The notes: a model not told the origin generated them from the letters alone. A stretch of 64,000 nucleotides of DNA from Bacillus niameyensis (GCF_001375535.1 NZ_LN831197.1:1245645-1309644); one strand, 5' to 3'. Positions 27,660-36,420 are shown, counted from the stretch's first letter. Numbers and translations are program-made.

Positions 27660-29075
27660 TTAAATAAATTTACGTTGTATATTCGTTCCGCTATAACTAA
27701 AAAGAATAGGCCGATTTTCTACTATCGTTTCCAGATGGACGGCTCTGCCCCAAAGTTGATATACGTAAGGCATTACTTTTTCCAAATATTTTAAATCTAA
27801 TTCAATGCCTTCAAACCAATGTTTTAAATACAATTCACCGCTCTTCATATAATCTCCGTTGTTAACAGTGATATACGGAAATCCCCCATTAACTCTCATA
27901 CTAACTAATTGATCACGTACTTCGGTCCATTTTTTATCCACCACTTTATAATCTCGACCTTGCTTTTGAAATAAATACATATCCTCACGGTGAACCAACT
28001 CTTTTGTTAAATAATTTCGTAAAAAGGAAATATCTGATTCAACTTCTCGCACTTCAAAGATCTTTTCTCTTCCAGAATTAGGTTCAAACCCCAACTCCTT
28101 CATTTCCTTAGTAGGGTTATTCCACCGTTCTTCGATATCTTCAAATATTTTCAATCCAAGGTAATAAGGATTGATACTCGTACGGGATGGCTGAACGACC
28201 CCAGCATTTAACTTGGCAAATTCAATCGCTTCATCACTTGTTAAATGCAACTCCCTTAAAATTCGTTGATGCCAGTAGGAAGCCCATCCCTCATTCATAA
28301 TTTTTGTTTCCAGCTGTGGCCAGAAATAAAGCATTTCTTCACGAACCATCGTCATTATGTCACGTTGCCAATCTTCTAGCTCCCTGCTATATTGCTCGAT
28401 AAACAAGAGAATATCTTTTTCAGGTTCGGGAGGAAAGGATTTTTTCCCCCTACGACGCCTCGTATTTTTCTTTGTTCTATCATCTAATGACCATAAATCA
28501 TCATACTCCGTTTTTCGTATTTGCTCTTCTTCTTCCCATCCCTCATCTTCTTCCATTGACCAATTTAATGTAGGGCGCAGTAAGGAGGGATCAATATGTT
28601 CCTCAATGGAAAGAACAGCATCCAAAAAACTTTCCACTTCGGCTTTTCCAAACTCCATTTCATATTGGCGAACACGTTCAGCGGTCGCAGCCATGCTTTC
28701 CACCATATCTCTTTTCGTATTACGAAAGCGTGCATTATTTTTAAAGAAATCACAATGAGCAAGCACGTGGGCAACGATTAATTTATTTTGTATCAATGAA
28801 TTTGAATCTAAAAGAAAAGCATAGCATGGATTGGAATTAATCACGAGTTCATAAATTTTACTAAGGCCAAGATCATAATGAAGTTTCATTTTAAAAAATT
28901 GTTTACCGAAACTCCAGTGCGAAAATCTTGTAGGCATCCCGTATGCACCAAATGTATAAATTATATCGGCCGGACATATTTCATATCGCATCGGATAAAA
29001 ATCGAGTCCAAATCCACTGGCTATTTCAGTTATTTCTCGTATAGCATAGTCCAATGCTTTTGAGTTCGTATTCAT
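27660..29075 (-). CDS. spoVR: Stage V sporulation protein R
   Basis: 471 residues, the full length for the SpoVR/YcgB family. Landmarks are [26 protein letters not shown]-like text at the N-terminus, [16 protein letters not shown], and [18 protein letters not shown] Lys/Arg/acidic insertion (about 195-225) is low-complexity. In B. subtilis the protein is needed for normal cortex formation and is made in the mother cell. AGGAGGGACTAGTAA precedes the ATG, and a sigma-E-like promoter lies at 29099-29127. The family often co-occurs with PrkA and YhbH, which lie 12 kb away here. Confidence 0.96.
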   Translation of the reverse strand: MNTNSKALDYAIREITEIASGFGLDFYPMRYEICPADIIYTFGAYGMPTRFSHWSFGKQFFKMKLHYDLGLSKIYELVINSNPCYAFLLDSNSLIQNKLIVAHVLAHCDFFKNNARFRNTKRDMVESMAATAERVRQYEMEFGKAEVESFLDAVLSIEEHIDPSLLRPTLNWSMEEDEGWEEEEQIRKTEYDDLWSLDDRTKKNTRRRRGKKSFPPEPEKDILLFIEQYSRELEDWQRDIMTMVREEMLYFWPQLETKIMNEGWASYWHQRILRELHLTSDEAIEFAKLNAGVVQPSRTSINPYYLGLKIFEDIEERWNNPTKEMKELGFEPNSGREKIFEVREVESDISFLRNYLTKELVHREDMYLFQKQGRDYKVVDKKWTEVRDQLVSMRVNGGFPYITVNNGDYMKSGELYLKHWFEGIELDLKYLEKVMPYVYQLWGRAVHLETIVENRPILFSYSGTNIQRKFI

Positions 29076-29098
29076 TTACTAGTCCCTCCTTTACCCAC

Positions 29099-29127
29099 AA
29101 TGTATGAAAAAAAAGAGGGATTCATGA
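29099..29127 (-). promoter_or_regulatory. Sigma-E-like promoter of spoVR
   Basis: The minus strand reads TCATGAA, 14 bases, then CATACATT. The -10 is close to the sigma-E CATACAAT consensus and spacing is right; the -35 is a partial match. Confidence 0.5.
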
Positions 29128-29290
29128 AAATGAGCAGAACTTTTTTATTTTGATCTCAATGCTATTTTTACCAAGTGTTACGAAATAACAAGCAAAATCG
29201 AAAGAAATGAGATGACAACATTTACAGGGGAAGAATACAAGCATTGGACATATAATAATCTTAACTCCAATATAGGAGGGATTTTAGCAT

Positions 29291-29548
29291 ATGGATATTT
29301 TGGATTACGATCGCGCTTTATATTATACCCATCGCTCTGAATGGGATAATTTACTTATATTAATGGTACGAACGAATGACCACTTATTGTCAAAAAAGAT
29401 TGAGCATTTCTTATATGCTTATCAATTTTCCCGGGATTATTCTGTCATTGAGCGAAAGTTATACGCTCTTCTTCGCTACCTAGACCATGCCAATCAAGCT
29501 GTTGGCACTGGTCATGAACAGGATGGGAATTATGCATTAAACATATAG
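29291..29548 (+). CDS. yhdB: YhdB-like small protein
   Basis: 85 residues (MDILDYDRALYYTHRSEWDNLLILMVRTNDHLLSKKIEHFLYAY in part), helical and charged, with no enzymatic motif. The YDRALYYTHRSEWD opening and its place between spoVR and azr match B. subtilis yhdB. AATATAGGAGGGATTTTAGCAT gives a good ribosome site before the ATG. The gene is divergent from spoVR and followed by its own terminator. The function is unknown. Confidence 0.8.
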   Translation: MDILDYDRALYYTHRSEWDNLLILMVRTNDHLLSKKIEHFLYAYQFSRDYSVIERKLYALLRYLDHANQAVGTGHEQDGNYALNI

Positions 29549-29569
29549 AATAAGAATGAAATATTTTAG

Positions 29570-29610
29570 ACGGTCGCCTGAGAACTTTTCGGACGACCGT
29601 ACTCTTTTCT
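29570..29610 (+). terminator. Intrinsic terminator of yhdB
   Basis: ACGGTCG pairs with CGACCGT, inner CC..GG pairs extend it, and ACTCTTTTCTTTTTT follows. Confidence 0.8.
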
Positions 29611-29618
29611 TTTTTTAT

Positions 29619-29644
29619 AAAACAAAACTGCCCTTAAGGACAGT
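29619..29644 (-). terminator. Intrinsic terminator of azr
   Basis: ACTGTCC and GGGCAGT flank a near-perfect palindrome, followed by TTTTGTTTTAT on the minus strand. Confidence 0.75.
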
Positions 29645-29651
29645 ATAGTCA

Positions 29652-30185
29652 TTATTTTTCAGTTGCAATAAATGCGCTTATATTTACATACATTTTTAAT
29701 TCCTCAACCATTTCATTTACTAATTTTTGTGGTTGTTCCCAAAGATTTCCATCTAGGTCATTAAAACAATCAGGGTCAAGAACAATTTGTTTTGGTATTA
29801 CATTCGCATAGAATCCTCGCATAACTGTCCTCATATTATTTAAACAATTAATCCCGCCTTTCCCACCACCAGCAGTGGCAAGCAAAGCAACTGGCTTATG
29901 AGCTAACTCTTCACTTGACAAATAATCGAGTGTATTTTTAAGGGCACCACTCATCCCTCCGTGGTATTCTGGAGAAATTAGAATTATTCCTTCCGCCTTT
30001 TGTACTCGTTCCTTAAAAGAAATAACCGAAGGCAACTCCCATTGATCCTGTTCTCCAGTCATTATAGGCAAATGAGCTGCTCGAATATCTAAACGATCAT
30101 AGCTATATTTATTAGCGATGAAATGTGTAATTAGTTCAGTTCTTCCCCCCTTTGGCATACCCCCATTGATGATTAAGATATTCAT
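29652..30185 (-). CDS. azr: FMN-dependent NADPH-azoreductase
   Basis: 177 residues of the NADPH-dependent FMN reductase flavodoxin fold. The family landmarks LISPEYHGGMSGALKN, LATAGGGKGGINCLNNMRTVMRG and NVIPKQIVLDP match B. subtilis Azr (YhdA) closely. It reduces azo bonds and quinone-like compounds with NADPH. The ATG at 30185 (MNILIINGG) is chosen: AAGGAG lies 9 bases upstream; other in-frame starts overlap it. The gene is third after yhcY-yhcZ with a 33-base gap, as in B. subtilis. Confidence 0.9.
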   Translation of the reverse strand: MNILIINGGMPKGGRTELITHFIANKYSYDRLDIRAAHLPIMTGEQDQWELPSVISFKERVQKAEGIILISPEYHGGMSGALKNTLDYLSSEELAHKPVALLATAGGGKGGINCLNNMRTVMRGFYANVIPKQIVLDPDCFNDLDGNLWEQPQKLVNEMVEELKMYVNISAFIATEK

Positions 30186-30218
30186 CCACATTCGCTCCTT
30201 CACTAGTAGCCAATACCA

Positions 30219-30860
30219 TTAAGCTTCAACAAACCCATTTTTAACTGCATATAAAGCAGCTTGAGTTCGATCAGAAACATCTAATTTCAAAAATATATTG
30301 GACACATGGGTTTTAACTGTTTTTTCCGTTATATTTAAGTGAGCTCCGATTTCCTTATTGCTTTTACCTTTAGCAATCTCTGCTAACACTTGTTTTTCCC
30401 TTAGAGTTAAGGCTGAAATAAGATCATCAGGAGGATTTTTCTGATTCATACGATTGATAAGCATGTTGGTTGCTTTCGGGTGAAGCGTATTTTCACCACC
30501 GATTAATTTCCTAATCGATGAAACAAGGTCATCTGGTTCAATATCTTTTAACTGATATCCAGAAGCACCAGCTTCAATAGCAGGAATAACATGATCTTGA
30601 TCAGCAAAACTAGTTAAGATCATAATTTCAATATTGGGGTTAGAATTTTTAATTTTTGCTGTTGCTTCAATACCATCCATAATAGGCATGACCAAATCCA
30701 TTAATACGATATCAGGTTTTAATTTGGAGGCTAGCTCAACCGCTTCTAACCCATTCTTCGCTTCACCAACAATCTCGATATCCTTCTGTGTTTGGAGGAA
30801 AAAAATTAGCCCCCGCCTTACGACATGATGGTCATCTGCTATCAAAACATGAATCGTCAA
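30219..30860 (-). CDS. yhcZ: NarL/LuxR-family response regulator YhcZ
   Basis: 213 residues. Receiver domain with DD at 9-10, phospho-acceptor Asp55 in IVLMDLVMPIMDG and Lys in the switch region; C-terminal LuxR helix-turn-helix LTLREKQVLAEIAKGKSNKEIGAHLNITEKTVKTHVSNI in part. It pairs with the kinase encoded 12 bases upstream. The YhcYZ pair is orthologous in layout to the staphylococcal AirSR redox/oxygen-responsive system; that functional equivalence is inference. Confidence 0.93.
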   Translation of the reverse strand: MTIHVLIADDHHVVRRGLIFFLQTQKDIEIVGEAKNGLEAVELASKLKPDIVLMDLVMPIMDGIEATAKIKNSNPNIEIMILTSFADQDHVIPAIEAGASGYQLKDIEPDDLVSSIRKLIGGENTLHPKATNMLINRMNQKNPPDDLISALTLREKQVLAEIAKGKSNKEIGAHLNITEKTVKTHVSNIFLKLDVSDRTQAALYAVKNGFVEA

Positions 30861-30871
30861 CTGTCTCCCTC

Positions 30872-32011
30872 CTAATAAGGTAATTGTGCAATAATCGTTG
30901 TTCCAACGGTCGGCTCACTTTGTAGTTCAAAATTACCCCCGAGGGATTCAATTCTTTCCTGCATACTTTCGATTCCAAGTGAAGGTAGTTCGTTTCCTTT
31001 TTCATAATGAAAACCACAACCGGCATCACTAATCGTCATATATACTTTACAAGGTTTTACCGTAATGGATACGAGTACATCATTTTGTCCAGAATGCCGC
31101 TTACAATTATTTAGTGCTTCCTGACTAACACGCCATAGCGCCTCTTCAATATTTGATGGTAAGGACACAAGTCCTGATAATTTCGTTTTTACATGAAGAC
31201 CAAGCATTTCACCATATCCTTTAATGGCTTCGATTAGACCTTTTTCTAACCCGCTCGGCTTAAGTTGCCAAATGAGAGCACGCATTTCTGTTAAAGCCTC
31301 TTGCGCTAAATTTTGAATATGATAAAATGTATTTTTCGTCTGGGGGTCTTCCGTCATCTCCATTCCCCCTCGAGCTGTCAGGGTAAGAGAAAACAAAAGT
31401 TGATTAACAGAGTCATGAAGATCCCTAGCAAGCCGGTTCCTTTCTTCAATAAGAGCCATTTCCTTTTCTTTTTTTGTTAATCGTATTCGTTTTATCGCTG
31501 AACCAATTTGCAAAGCGATCGATTCTAAAAGAGCTAATTCATTACGACCAAACTCTTTTTTTCCAGGAGCAGCAACATTTAATAATCCAAATACTTCATC
31601 ACCTGATTGCAGTGGAATCGTAGCATGATAGCGAATTCCCTTCGTTTCGGCATGTTCAAAATTTAACGCCCTTTCAAGTCTTCTGCATTCGATAATATTT
31701 GATGCCCTTGTTAAGGCCCCTTTTTTAAATCCCTCGATACAATAGCAGCTCCCTCTTTTCAAAGGCTCACAATCATTTTTACAAAGGGCTGGAGGTAAAT
31801 TTTCTGCAGCTCCTAATGTATGGCGACCTTCTTTATCGATTAGAAAGATCCAACCAGTTGTAACCCCTGTCACTTGAAGGAGTTTTTTTAAAACACCTGA
31901 TAAAAGTGGTGAAATTTCGGTACCTTCATTTAATAATTCTGCAATTTCTTTTAAAATACGTAAATTGGAGTTCTTTTCAAGATTTTCCTGATGCAACAAA
32001 ATTCCCTCCAA
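30872..32011 (-). CDS. yhcY: GAF-domain sensor histidine kinase YhcY
   Basis: 379 residues, no membrane helix. An N-terminal GAF domain (about 20-170) has cysteines at 77, 81, 89, 91 and 109, then HisKA_3 with the phospho-accepting His in LARDLHDSVNQLLFSLTLTA, and an HATPase (EALNNCKRHS, DAGCGFHYEKG, GIESMQERIESLGG). The spacing C-x7-C-x-C-x17-C resembles the four cysteines that hold a [2Fe-2S] cluster in AirS of Staphylococcus, so redox or oxygen sensing is plausible. First gene of the yhcY-yhcZ-azr operon. Confidence 0.92.
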   Translation of the reverse strand: MEGILLHQENLEKNSNLRILKEIAELLNEGTEISPLLSGVLKKLLQVTGVTTGWIFLIDKEGRHTLGAAENLPPALCKNDCEPLKRGSCYCIEGFKKGALTRASNIIECRRLERALNFEHAETKGIRYHATIPLQSGDEVFGLLNVAAPGKKEFGRNELALLESIALQIGSAIKRIRLTKKEKEMALIEERNRLARDLHDSVNQLLFSLTLTARGGMEMTEDPQTKNTFYHIQNLAQEALTEMRALIWQLKPSGLEKGLIEAIKGYGEMLGLHVKTKLSGLVSLPSNIEEALWRVSQEALNNCKRHSGQNDVLVSITVKPCKVYMTISDAGCGFHYEKGNELPSLGIESMQERIESLGGNFELQSEPTVGTTIIAQLPY

Positions 32012-32104
32012 ACCTATTTCAATCCCATTATATTATATAAGAATAACACCTATCAGTTCATTATCTATTCGTCCGAATCCTCACTACAACTTTAGTATGA
32101 GAAG

Positions 32105-32257
32105 AAAAGCGAAAGTCGGCGTTTAGCGACGTACGAACTTTTTAAGCTTCTGACGAGATAAAGGAAACACGGTAAGTCCGATAGGACGAACCGATGTTGA
32201 CTTATCGTAGGAAGAAGCTGAAAGTTCGCTAGTCGCTGCCGACTGGAGCTAGACAAT
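32105..32257 (+). repeat. Structured repeat, copy R1
   Basis: Begins AAAAGCGAAAGTCGGCGTTTAG and ends CTGGAGCTAGACAAT. Terminal AGTCGGC pairs with GCCGACT; CGAACTTT pairs with AAAGTTCG; an inner hairpin is CGGT..GTCC-GATA-GGAC..ACCG. It lies between yhcY and yhcU. Confidence 0.75.
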
Positions 32258-32262
32258 TAAAA

Positions 32263-32293
32263 GAAAAAAGACCGTCCCATTTTGAGACAGCCC
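32263..32293 (-). terminator. Intrinsic terminator of yhcU
   Basis: On the minus strand GGGCTGTCTC pairs with GGGACGGTCT (several G-U pairs) around AAAAT, followed by six T. Confidence 0.75.
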
Positions 32294-32300
32294 ACTCAGA

Positions 32301-32693
32301 CTAGACAAGATATTCATTTGCTGGTTTTGCAAATTGACTACACATATCACTTGTTTCATTACGAGTTAAGAAACTTTGATAAGAAAAGGGAAAGGATAGG
32401 CCTGATTCCTTCAATATTTTAGCGTTTTTTTCGAATAGATGACTAGGGTCCGAAGAAGGTAACCCTTCTAGAATTGAAATAATTACCTCTAAACTAGTAA
32501 TCGCACGAAAAGCCGTTTCAAGCGTATATAGCCTATTTTCCTTTTCTTGCGGAAAGTGTAAAATTTCTAATGATATGTATTCTTTTATTTCCTGATCCGT
32601 AAAAAAGCGTGGAAAAATTGAAGTATACACATACTGAATTAATTCATTTAATTTTTCAACTTGCTCCTCAGTGGAGGCCATAACAACTTTCAT
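32301..32693 (-). CDS. yhcU: YhcU-like protein (DUF5365)
   Basis: 130 residues, helical, no membrane segment or enzyme motif (MKVVMASTEEQVEKLNELIQ opening). The size, opening and position beside a YhcT-like pseudouridine synthase agree with YhcU of B. subtilis; the assignment is from memory of that family. The function is unknown. The ATG follows AAAGGTAGGTTCTTCAA. The gene is bracketed by same-orientation copies of a structured repeat (R1 downstream, R2-R4 upstream), which may make the interval prone to recombination. Confidence 0.72.
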   Translation of the reverse strand: MKVVMASTEEQVEKLNELIQYVYTSIFPRFFTDQEIKEYISLEILHFPQEKENRLYTLETAFRAITSLEVIISILEGLPSSDPSHLFEKNAKILKESGLSFPFSYQSFLTRNETSDMCSQFAKPANEYLV

Positions 32694-32773
32694 TTGAAGA
32701 ACCTACCTTTTGTCGCTCTTTTTATATAGAATAACATATGAAAGCAAAAGATTAGCATGGTAATTTCAAGAAG

Positions 32774-32928
32774 AAAAGCGGAAGTCGGCGTTTAGCGACG
32801 TACGAACTTTTTAAGCTTCTGACGAGATAAAGGAAACACGATGAACCCGATAGGGTGAATCGATGTTGACTTATCGTAGGGAAAAGACCAGGAAGTTTGC
32901 TAGTCGCTGGGCACTGGAGCTAGACAAT
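32774..32928 (+). repeat. Structured repeat, copy R2 (chimeric)
   Basis: The 5' half matches R1 (AGTCGGCG, CGAACTTTTTAAGCTTC) and the 3' half matches R3 (GGAAGTTTGCTAG, GGGCACTGG), so its terminal stem no longer pairs. The central hairpin is intact with compensatory changes (CGAT..ACCC-GATA-GGGT..ATCG). Confidence 0.75.
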
Positions 32929-32929
32929 G

Positions 32930-33128
32930 AAAAGCGGAAGTGCCCGTTTAGCGACGTACAAACTTCAAGGATAAGGATGAACGGCTAATGACGCGCCGTT
33001 CTGACCAACGTCCTGTTGGCCCGAGATAAAGGAAACACGGTGAATCCGATTAGGATGAACCGATGTTGACTTATCGTAGGGAAAAGACCAGGAAGTTTGC
33101 TAGTCGCTGGGCACTGGAGCTAGACAAT
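32930..33128 (+). repeat. Structured repeat, copy R3 (long form)
   Basis: 199 bases: AGTGCCC pairs with GGGCACT, CAAACTTC with GAAGTTTG, and an extra GC-rich insert (GAACGGC..GCCGTTC; CAACGTCCTGTTGG) sits in the 5' half. Bases 33061-33156, spanning its end and R4, repeat 32861-32956 exactly. Confidence 0.75.
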
Positions 33129-33129
33129 G

Positions 33130-33156
33130 AAAAGCGGAAGTGCCCGTTTAGCGACG
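33130..33156 (+). repeat. Structured repeat, truncated copy R4
   Basis: Only the first 27 bases (AAAAGCGGAAGTGCCCG then TTTAGCGACG) are present; the sequence then changes to the leader of the pseudouridine synthase gene, whose ribosome site lies 11 bases further on. Confidence 0.75.
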
Positions 33157-33179
33157 CTTTATAAATGGAGGTATAAAAT

Positions 33180-34070
33180 TTGATAGATAATAAAATAAAA
33201 ATCCCCATTCCAAAAGAATGGAATGACATTTCTGTACAAGATTTATTCAAACTTAAATGGCAAGCTCCCAAGAAACTGGTACATAATTTACGGATGGAAA
33301 AATCTGTTTTGTTGAACGGCGAAGTCACGCTTTGGACAGAATCTCTAAAAACAGGCGATCAATTAGAGATTTCCATTTCAGAAAAAGACAAGAAAACAAT
33401 TCAACCAACTTATTTCTCCATTGACATTTTATATGAAGATGATCATTTATTAGTTGTGAACAAACCAGCTACTATGATAACTCACCCGAATGTAGATGAA
33501 AAAAATACACTACTGAATGCCGTAATTTATTATCTAAACGGTTCTTATGCCAGTCATATTCACCGACTCGACAAAAATACAACAGGAACCGTTTTATTTG
33601 CCAAACACCCCCTCAGTCATGCAATTTTGGATCGGATGCTAGAAGAACGAAAGATAAAACGAACTTATTGGGCACTTACCGATGGTTTACTTCATAAAAA
33701 GGTGGGGATAATAAACGCTCCTATCGGTCGAGATCGTCACCATTCAACAAGACGACGAGTTTCTAATACAGGTCAATCTGCAGTAACGGATTATCGTGTG
33801 TTAAGCACATTTCCGAAGGAACAGCTCACATTGATCGAGTGTACTCTAAGAACAGGCCGAACACATCAAATTCGTGTTCATTTCCAACATATAGGACATC
33901 CCCTTGCTGGAGATAAATTATACGATGGAAGCTCACTTTTTAATCGTCAAGCGCTCCATGCTCGAAAAATTACCTTTATACATCCGTTTTCTTTAAAAAA
34001 ACTAGAAATTCAAGCACCATTCATCGATGAACCAGCAATATTCGATCGCTTTTTTAAAAGGAATGATTAG
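33180..34070 (+). CDS. yhcT: RluA-family pseudouridine synthase (YhcT-like)
   Basis: 296 residues. An N-terminal S4-like segment (about 15-75) precedes the catalytic domain; the active-site aspartate is in IHRLDKNTTGTVLFAK, and LRTGRTHQIRVHFQHIGHPLAGDKLYDG is the family RNA-contact motif. It isomerises uridine to pseudouridine in rRNA or tRNA; the target is unknown. TTG is the start: GGAGG lies 8 bases upstream. The gene next to yhcU supports YhcT. A truncated repeat (R4) directly abuts its leader and may have brought or removed promoter sequence. Confidence 0.9.
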   Translation: MIDNKIKIPIPKEWNDISVQDLFKLKWQAPKKLVHNLRMEKSVLLNGEVTLWTESLKTGDQLEISISEKDKKTIQPTYFSIDILYEDDHLLVVNKPATMITHPNVDEKNTLLNAVIYYLNGSYASHIHRLDKNTTGTVLFAKHPLSHAILDRMLEERKIKRTYWALTDGLLHKKVGIINAPIGRDRHHSTRRRVSNTGQSAVTDYRVLSTFPKEQLTLIECTLRTGRTHQIRVHFQHIGHPLAGDKLYDGSSLFNRQALHARKITFIHPFSLKKLEIQAPFIDEPAIFDRFFKRND

Positions 34071-34184
34071 TCTAGGCGCAAATAGCAAACAATAATGAAA
34101 ACTTCTATAGTAACTTTAAATTTTATTTTCTTACCTTTTTGCGGTAAAATAATTACGTTTGAAAATTAAATAGGGGGCTAGAAA

Positions 34185-34805
34185 ATGGCTTTTAGAAATA
34201 AAAAAGATAAATTTTCCTCATTACTTGAAAAAATTGCGGCCAATCTAAAAGAAAGTTCAATTTATTTTGCAGAATTTAAATTAAATACGATTGAAGACAC
34301 GGAGATCTTCGCCGCTAAAATGAAAGATTTTGAATCAATAGGTGATGATTACGTTCATGAAATCATCAAAGAACTTAATGTTTCATTCATTACTCCTATT
34401 GAACGTGAGGATATTATGGCTTTGTCAATGATAATGGATGATGTCCTTGATGGTATGGAGAACACAGCAGCCTTATTTCATATGTACAATATTATCCAAG
34501 CAGATGATTATATGTACAAATTTGTAGATGCAATCGTTAAATGTGTGGATGAAATAGAGATGTCGATTGGACTAATATTCAGTAAAAAACTTCCCGATGT
34601 TCGCCCACATGCCATTAAAATAAAGGACTATGAATCGAAATGTGATGAAGTATTAAGGGAAAGTATTAAACACCTGTTTACTATCGAAACTGATCCTATT
34701 CGCTTAATTAAATATAAAGAAATCTATGAGAACCTTGAACAAATTACTGACAGTTGTCAAGGCGTAGCCAATACGCTCGAAAGCATCGTTATGAAAAACG
34801 CCTAA
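34185..34805 (+). CDS. ykaA: PhoU-like protein, DUF47 family (YkaA)
   Basis: 206 residues, all-helical. KFSSLLEKIAANLKESS, ESIGDDYVHEIIKELN, IEREDIMALSMIMDDVLDGMENTA and the E-x3-D-x3 patterns (KDYESKCDEVLRE) are the metal-binding helices of PhoU-like DUF47 proteins. Such proteins are encoded immediately before Pit phosphate transporters and are thought to regulate them. AGGGGGCTAGAAA precedes the ATG. The transporter gene starts 12 bases after the stop, so the two form an operon as in B. subtilis ykaA-pit. Confidence 0.93.
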   Translation: MAFRNKKDKFSSLLEKIAANLKESSIYFAEFKLNTIEDTEIFAAKMKDFESIGDDYVHEIIKELNVSFITPIEREDIMALSMIMDDVLDGMENTAALFHMYNIIQADDYMYKFVDAIVKCVDEIEMSIGLIFSKKLPDVRPHAIKIKDYESKCDEVLRESIKHLFTIETDPIRLIKYKEIYENLEQITDSCQGVANTLESIVMKNA

Positions 34806-34817
34806 GGAGTTTATTTT

Positions 34818-35816
34818 ATGGATTCTGTCTTACTTATCACAATAATTATAGTATTTCTTGCGTTAACTTTTGATTTTATTAACGGTTTTCACGATACAGC
34901 CAATGCAATCGCAACTTCCGTATCGACAAAAGCTCTAAGACCTCGAGTAGCTATTCTACTTGCAGCAGTGATGAACTTTATCGGTGCTTTAACTTTTACG
35001 GGAGTTGCCCAAACGATTACAAAAGATATTGTGAATCCCTTCACATTAGGAAATGGTACTACTGTCATTATGGCTGCCCTAATTTCTTCGATCGCATGGA
35101 ATTTGATCACTTGGTATTTTGGAATACCAAGCAGCTCATCACACGCACTAATCGGATCAATCGCTGGAGCAGCTATTATGTCTGCCGGTTTTCATTCAAT
35201 TAAATATGGTGGATTTCTGAAAATCATTGAAGCTCTTATTGTCTCCCCTTTGATTGCTTTCGCATTAGGGTTCATTATTTACACAATTTTTAAGCTTTCT
35301 TTCAAAAACTTGAATCTTCCTAAAACAAACAAACGATTTCGTTACATTCAAATCGCAACTGCTGCACTACAATCTTATACACACGGGACAAACGATGCTC
35401 AGAAATCAATGGGTATTATTACGATGGCCTTAATGGCTAGCGGACTTCATAAAACAACGGATATTCCTTTTTGGGTTCAGGTATCTTGTGCTACAGCTAT
35501 GGCTCTCGGAACTTCAATCGGGGGCTGGAAAATCATAAAAACTGTCGGAGGAAAGATTATGAAAATCCGTCCGGTTAATGGAGTTGCCGCTGATCTTAGC
35601 TCCGCCATTATTATTTTTGGCGCGACATATATTCATTTACCTGTAAGTACGACCCATGTAATCTCTTCATCGATATTAGGAGTTGGTACTTCGCATAGAG
35701 TAAAGGGAGTAAAATGGGATACTGCTCAAAGAATGATTGTAACATGGGTCATTACTCTTCCAATCAGCGCATTACTCGCTGCTATGATTTACTTTATTTT
35801 AAACTTGTTTATGTAA
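34818..35816 (+). CDS. pit: Low-affinity inorganic phosphate transporter
   Basis: 332 residues with about ten membrane helices. The duplicated PHO4/Pit signatures are clear: FDFINGFHDTANAIATSVST near the N-terminus and SYTHGTNDAQKSMGIITMAL in the second half. It imports metal-phosphate coupled to protons. CTAAGGAGTTTATTTT precedes the ATG. It follows the PhoU-like partner by 12 bases. Length is that of the short bacterial Pit form. Confidence 0.95.
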   Translation: MDSVLLITIIIVFLALTFDFINGFHDTANAIATSVSTKALRPRVAILLAAVMNFIGALTFTGVAQTITKDIVNPFTLGNGTTVIMAALISSIAWNLITWYFGIPSSSSHALIGSIAGAAIMSAGFHSIKYGGFLKIIEALIVSPLIAFALGFIIYTIFKLSFKNLNLPKTNKRFRYIQIATAALQSYTHGTNDAQKSMGIITMALMASGLHKTTDIPFWVQVSCATAMALGTSIGGWKIIKTVGGKIMKIRPVNGVAADLSSAIIIFGATYIHLPVSTTHVISSSILGVGTSHRVKGVKWDTAQRMIVTWVITLPISALLAAMIYFILNLFM

Positions 35817-35864
35817 AGCCTTCGATCTATAATGAAGATAAAACTTCTGCAAGGAGATATTTAA

Positions 35865-36257
35865 ATGGAACCCATCATCTTTTTTGACGGTGAGTGTCAC
35901 TTTTGTCAAGCAAGTGTACAATTTATTATCAAACGCGATTCCAATGGGTACTTCCATTTTACCTCCTTACAGGGGGAGTTTGGTCAGCGATTATTGAAGA
36001 AGGCGAATGCAAATTTGAGCATTGATAGCCTCGTTCTACACGAAAATGACCAAGTCTACTACAAAAGTACTGCTGCTCTCCGAATTTGCAAGCATTTAAA
36101 CGGATTTTGGAAACTCCTTTATCCATTAATACTTGTTCCCGCCCCAATTCGAAATCTCCTTTATGATTTTATTGCTAGAAATCGTTATAAATGGTTTGGT
36201 AAAAACGACACCTGCATGCTCCCTAACCCCAAAATTAGAAAGCGATTTTTATCATAA
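35865..36257 (+). CDS. DCC-family thiol-disulfide oxidoreductase-like protein (YuxK type)
   Basis: 130 residues. The family motif DGECHFC with the paired-cysteine C-x2-C is at residues 9-15 (IIFFDGECHFCQASVQFIIKRD in part), and IARNRYKWFG occurs near the C-terminus, both typical of DUF393. AAGGAGATATTTAA precedes the ATG. The role in the cell is unclear; a thioredoxin-like fold has been proposed. It is similar in size to B. subtilis YuxK. Confidence 0.85.
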   Translation: MEPIIFFDGECHFCQASVQFIIKRDSNGYFHFTSLQGEFGQRLLKKANANLSIDSLVLHENDQVYYKSTAALRICKHLNGFWKLLYPLILVPAPIRNLLYDFIARNRYKWFGKNDTCMLPNPKIRKRFLS

Positions 36258-36420
36258 ATTGTTGAAAGTTTTTACTAAGATAACTGCGTAGTTTCAAATC
36301 AAAAAAACATAAATCTCACATTTATGTAAAAACTATTAAAAAAGGAGCACTGAAGTACATTGAAAGCTTCTTTTTTTATTTTAAAAAACACATTCGATAA
36401 TAAAACTTGTAATTTAATCC

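Noticed and set aside
32105-33156. Composite transposon around yhcU formed by the flanking repeats
   Set aside because: The repeats carry no transposase and yhcU is in its expected neighbourhood with yhcT, so capture by a transposon is not needed.
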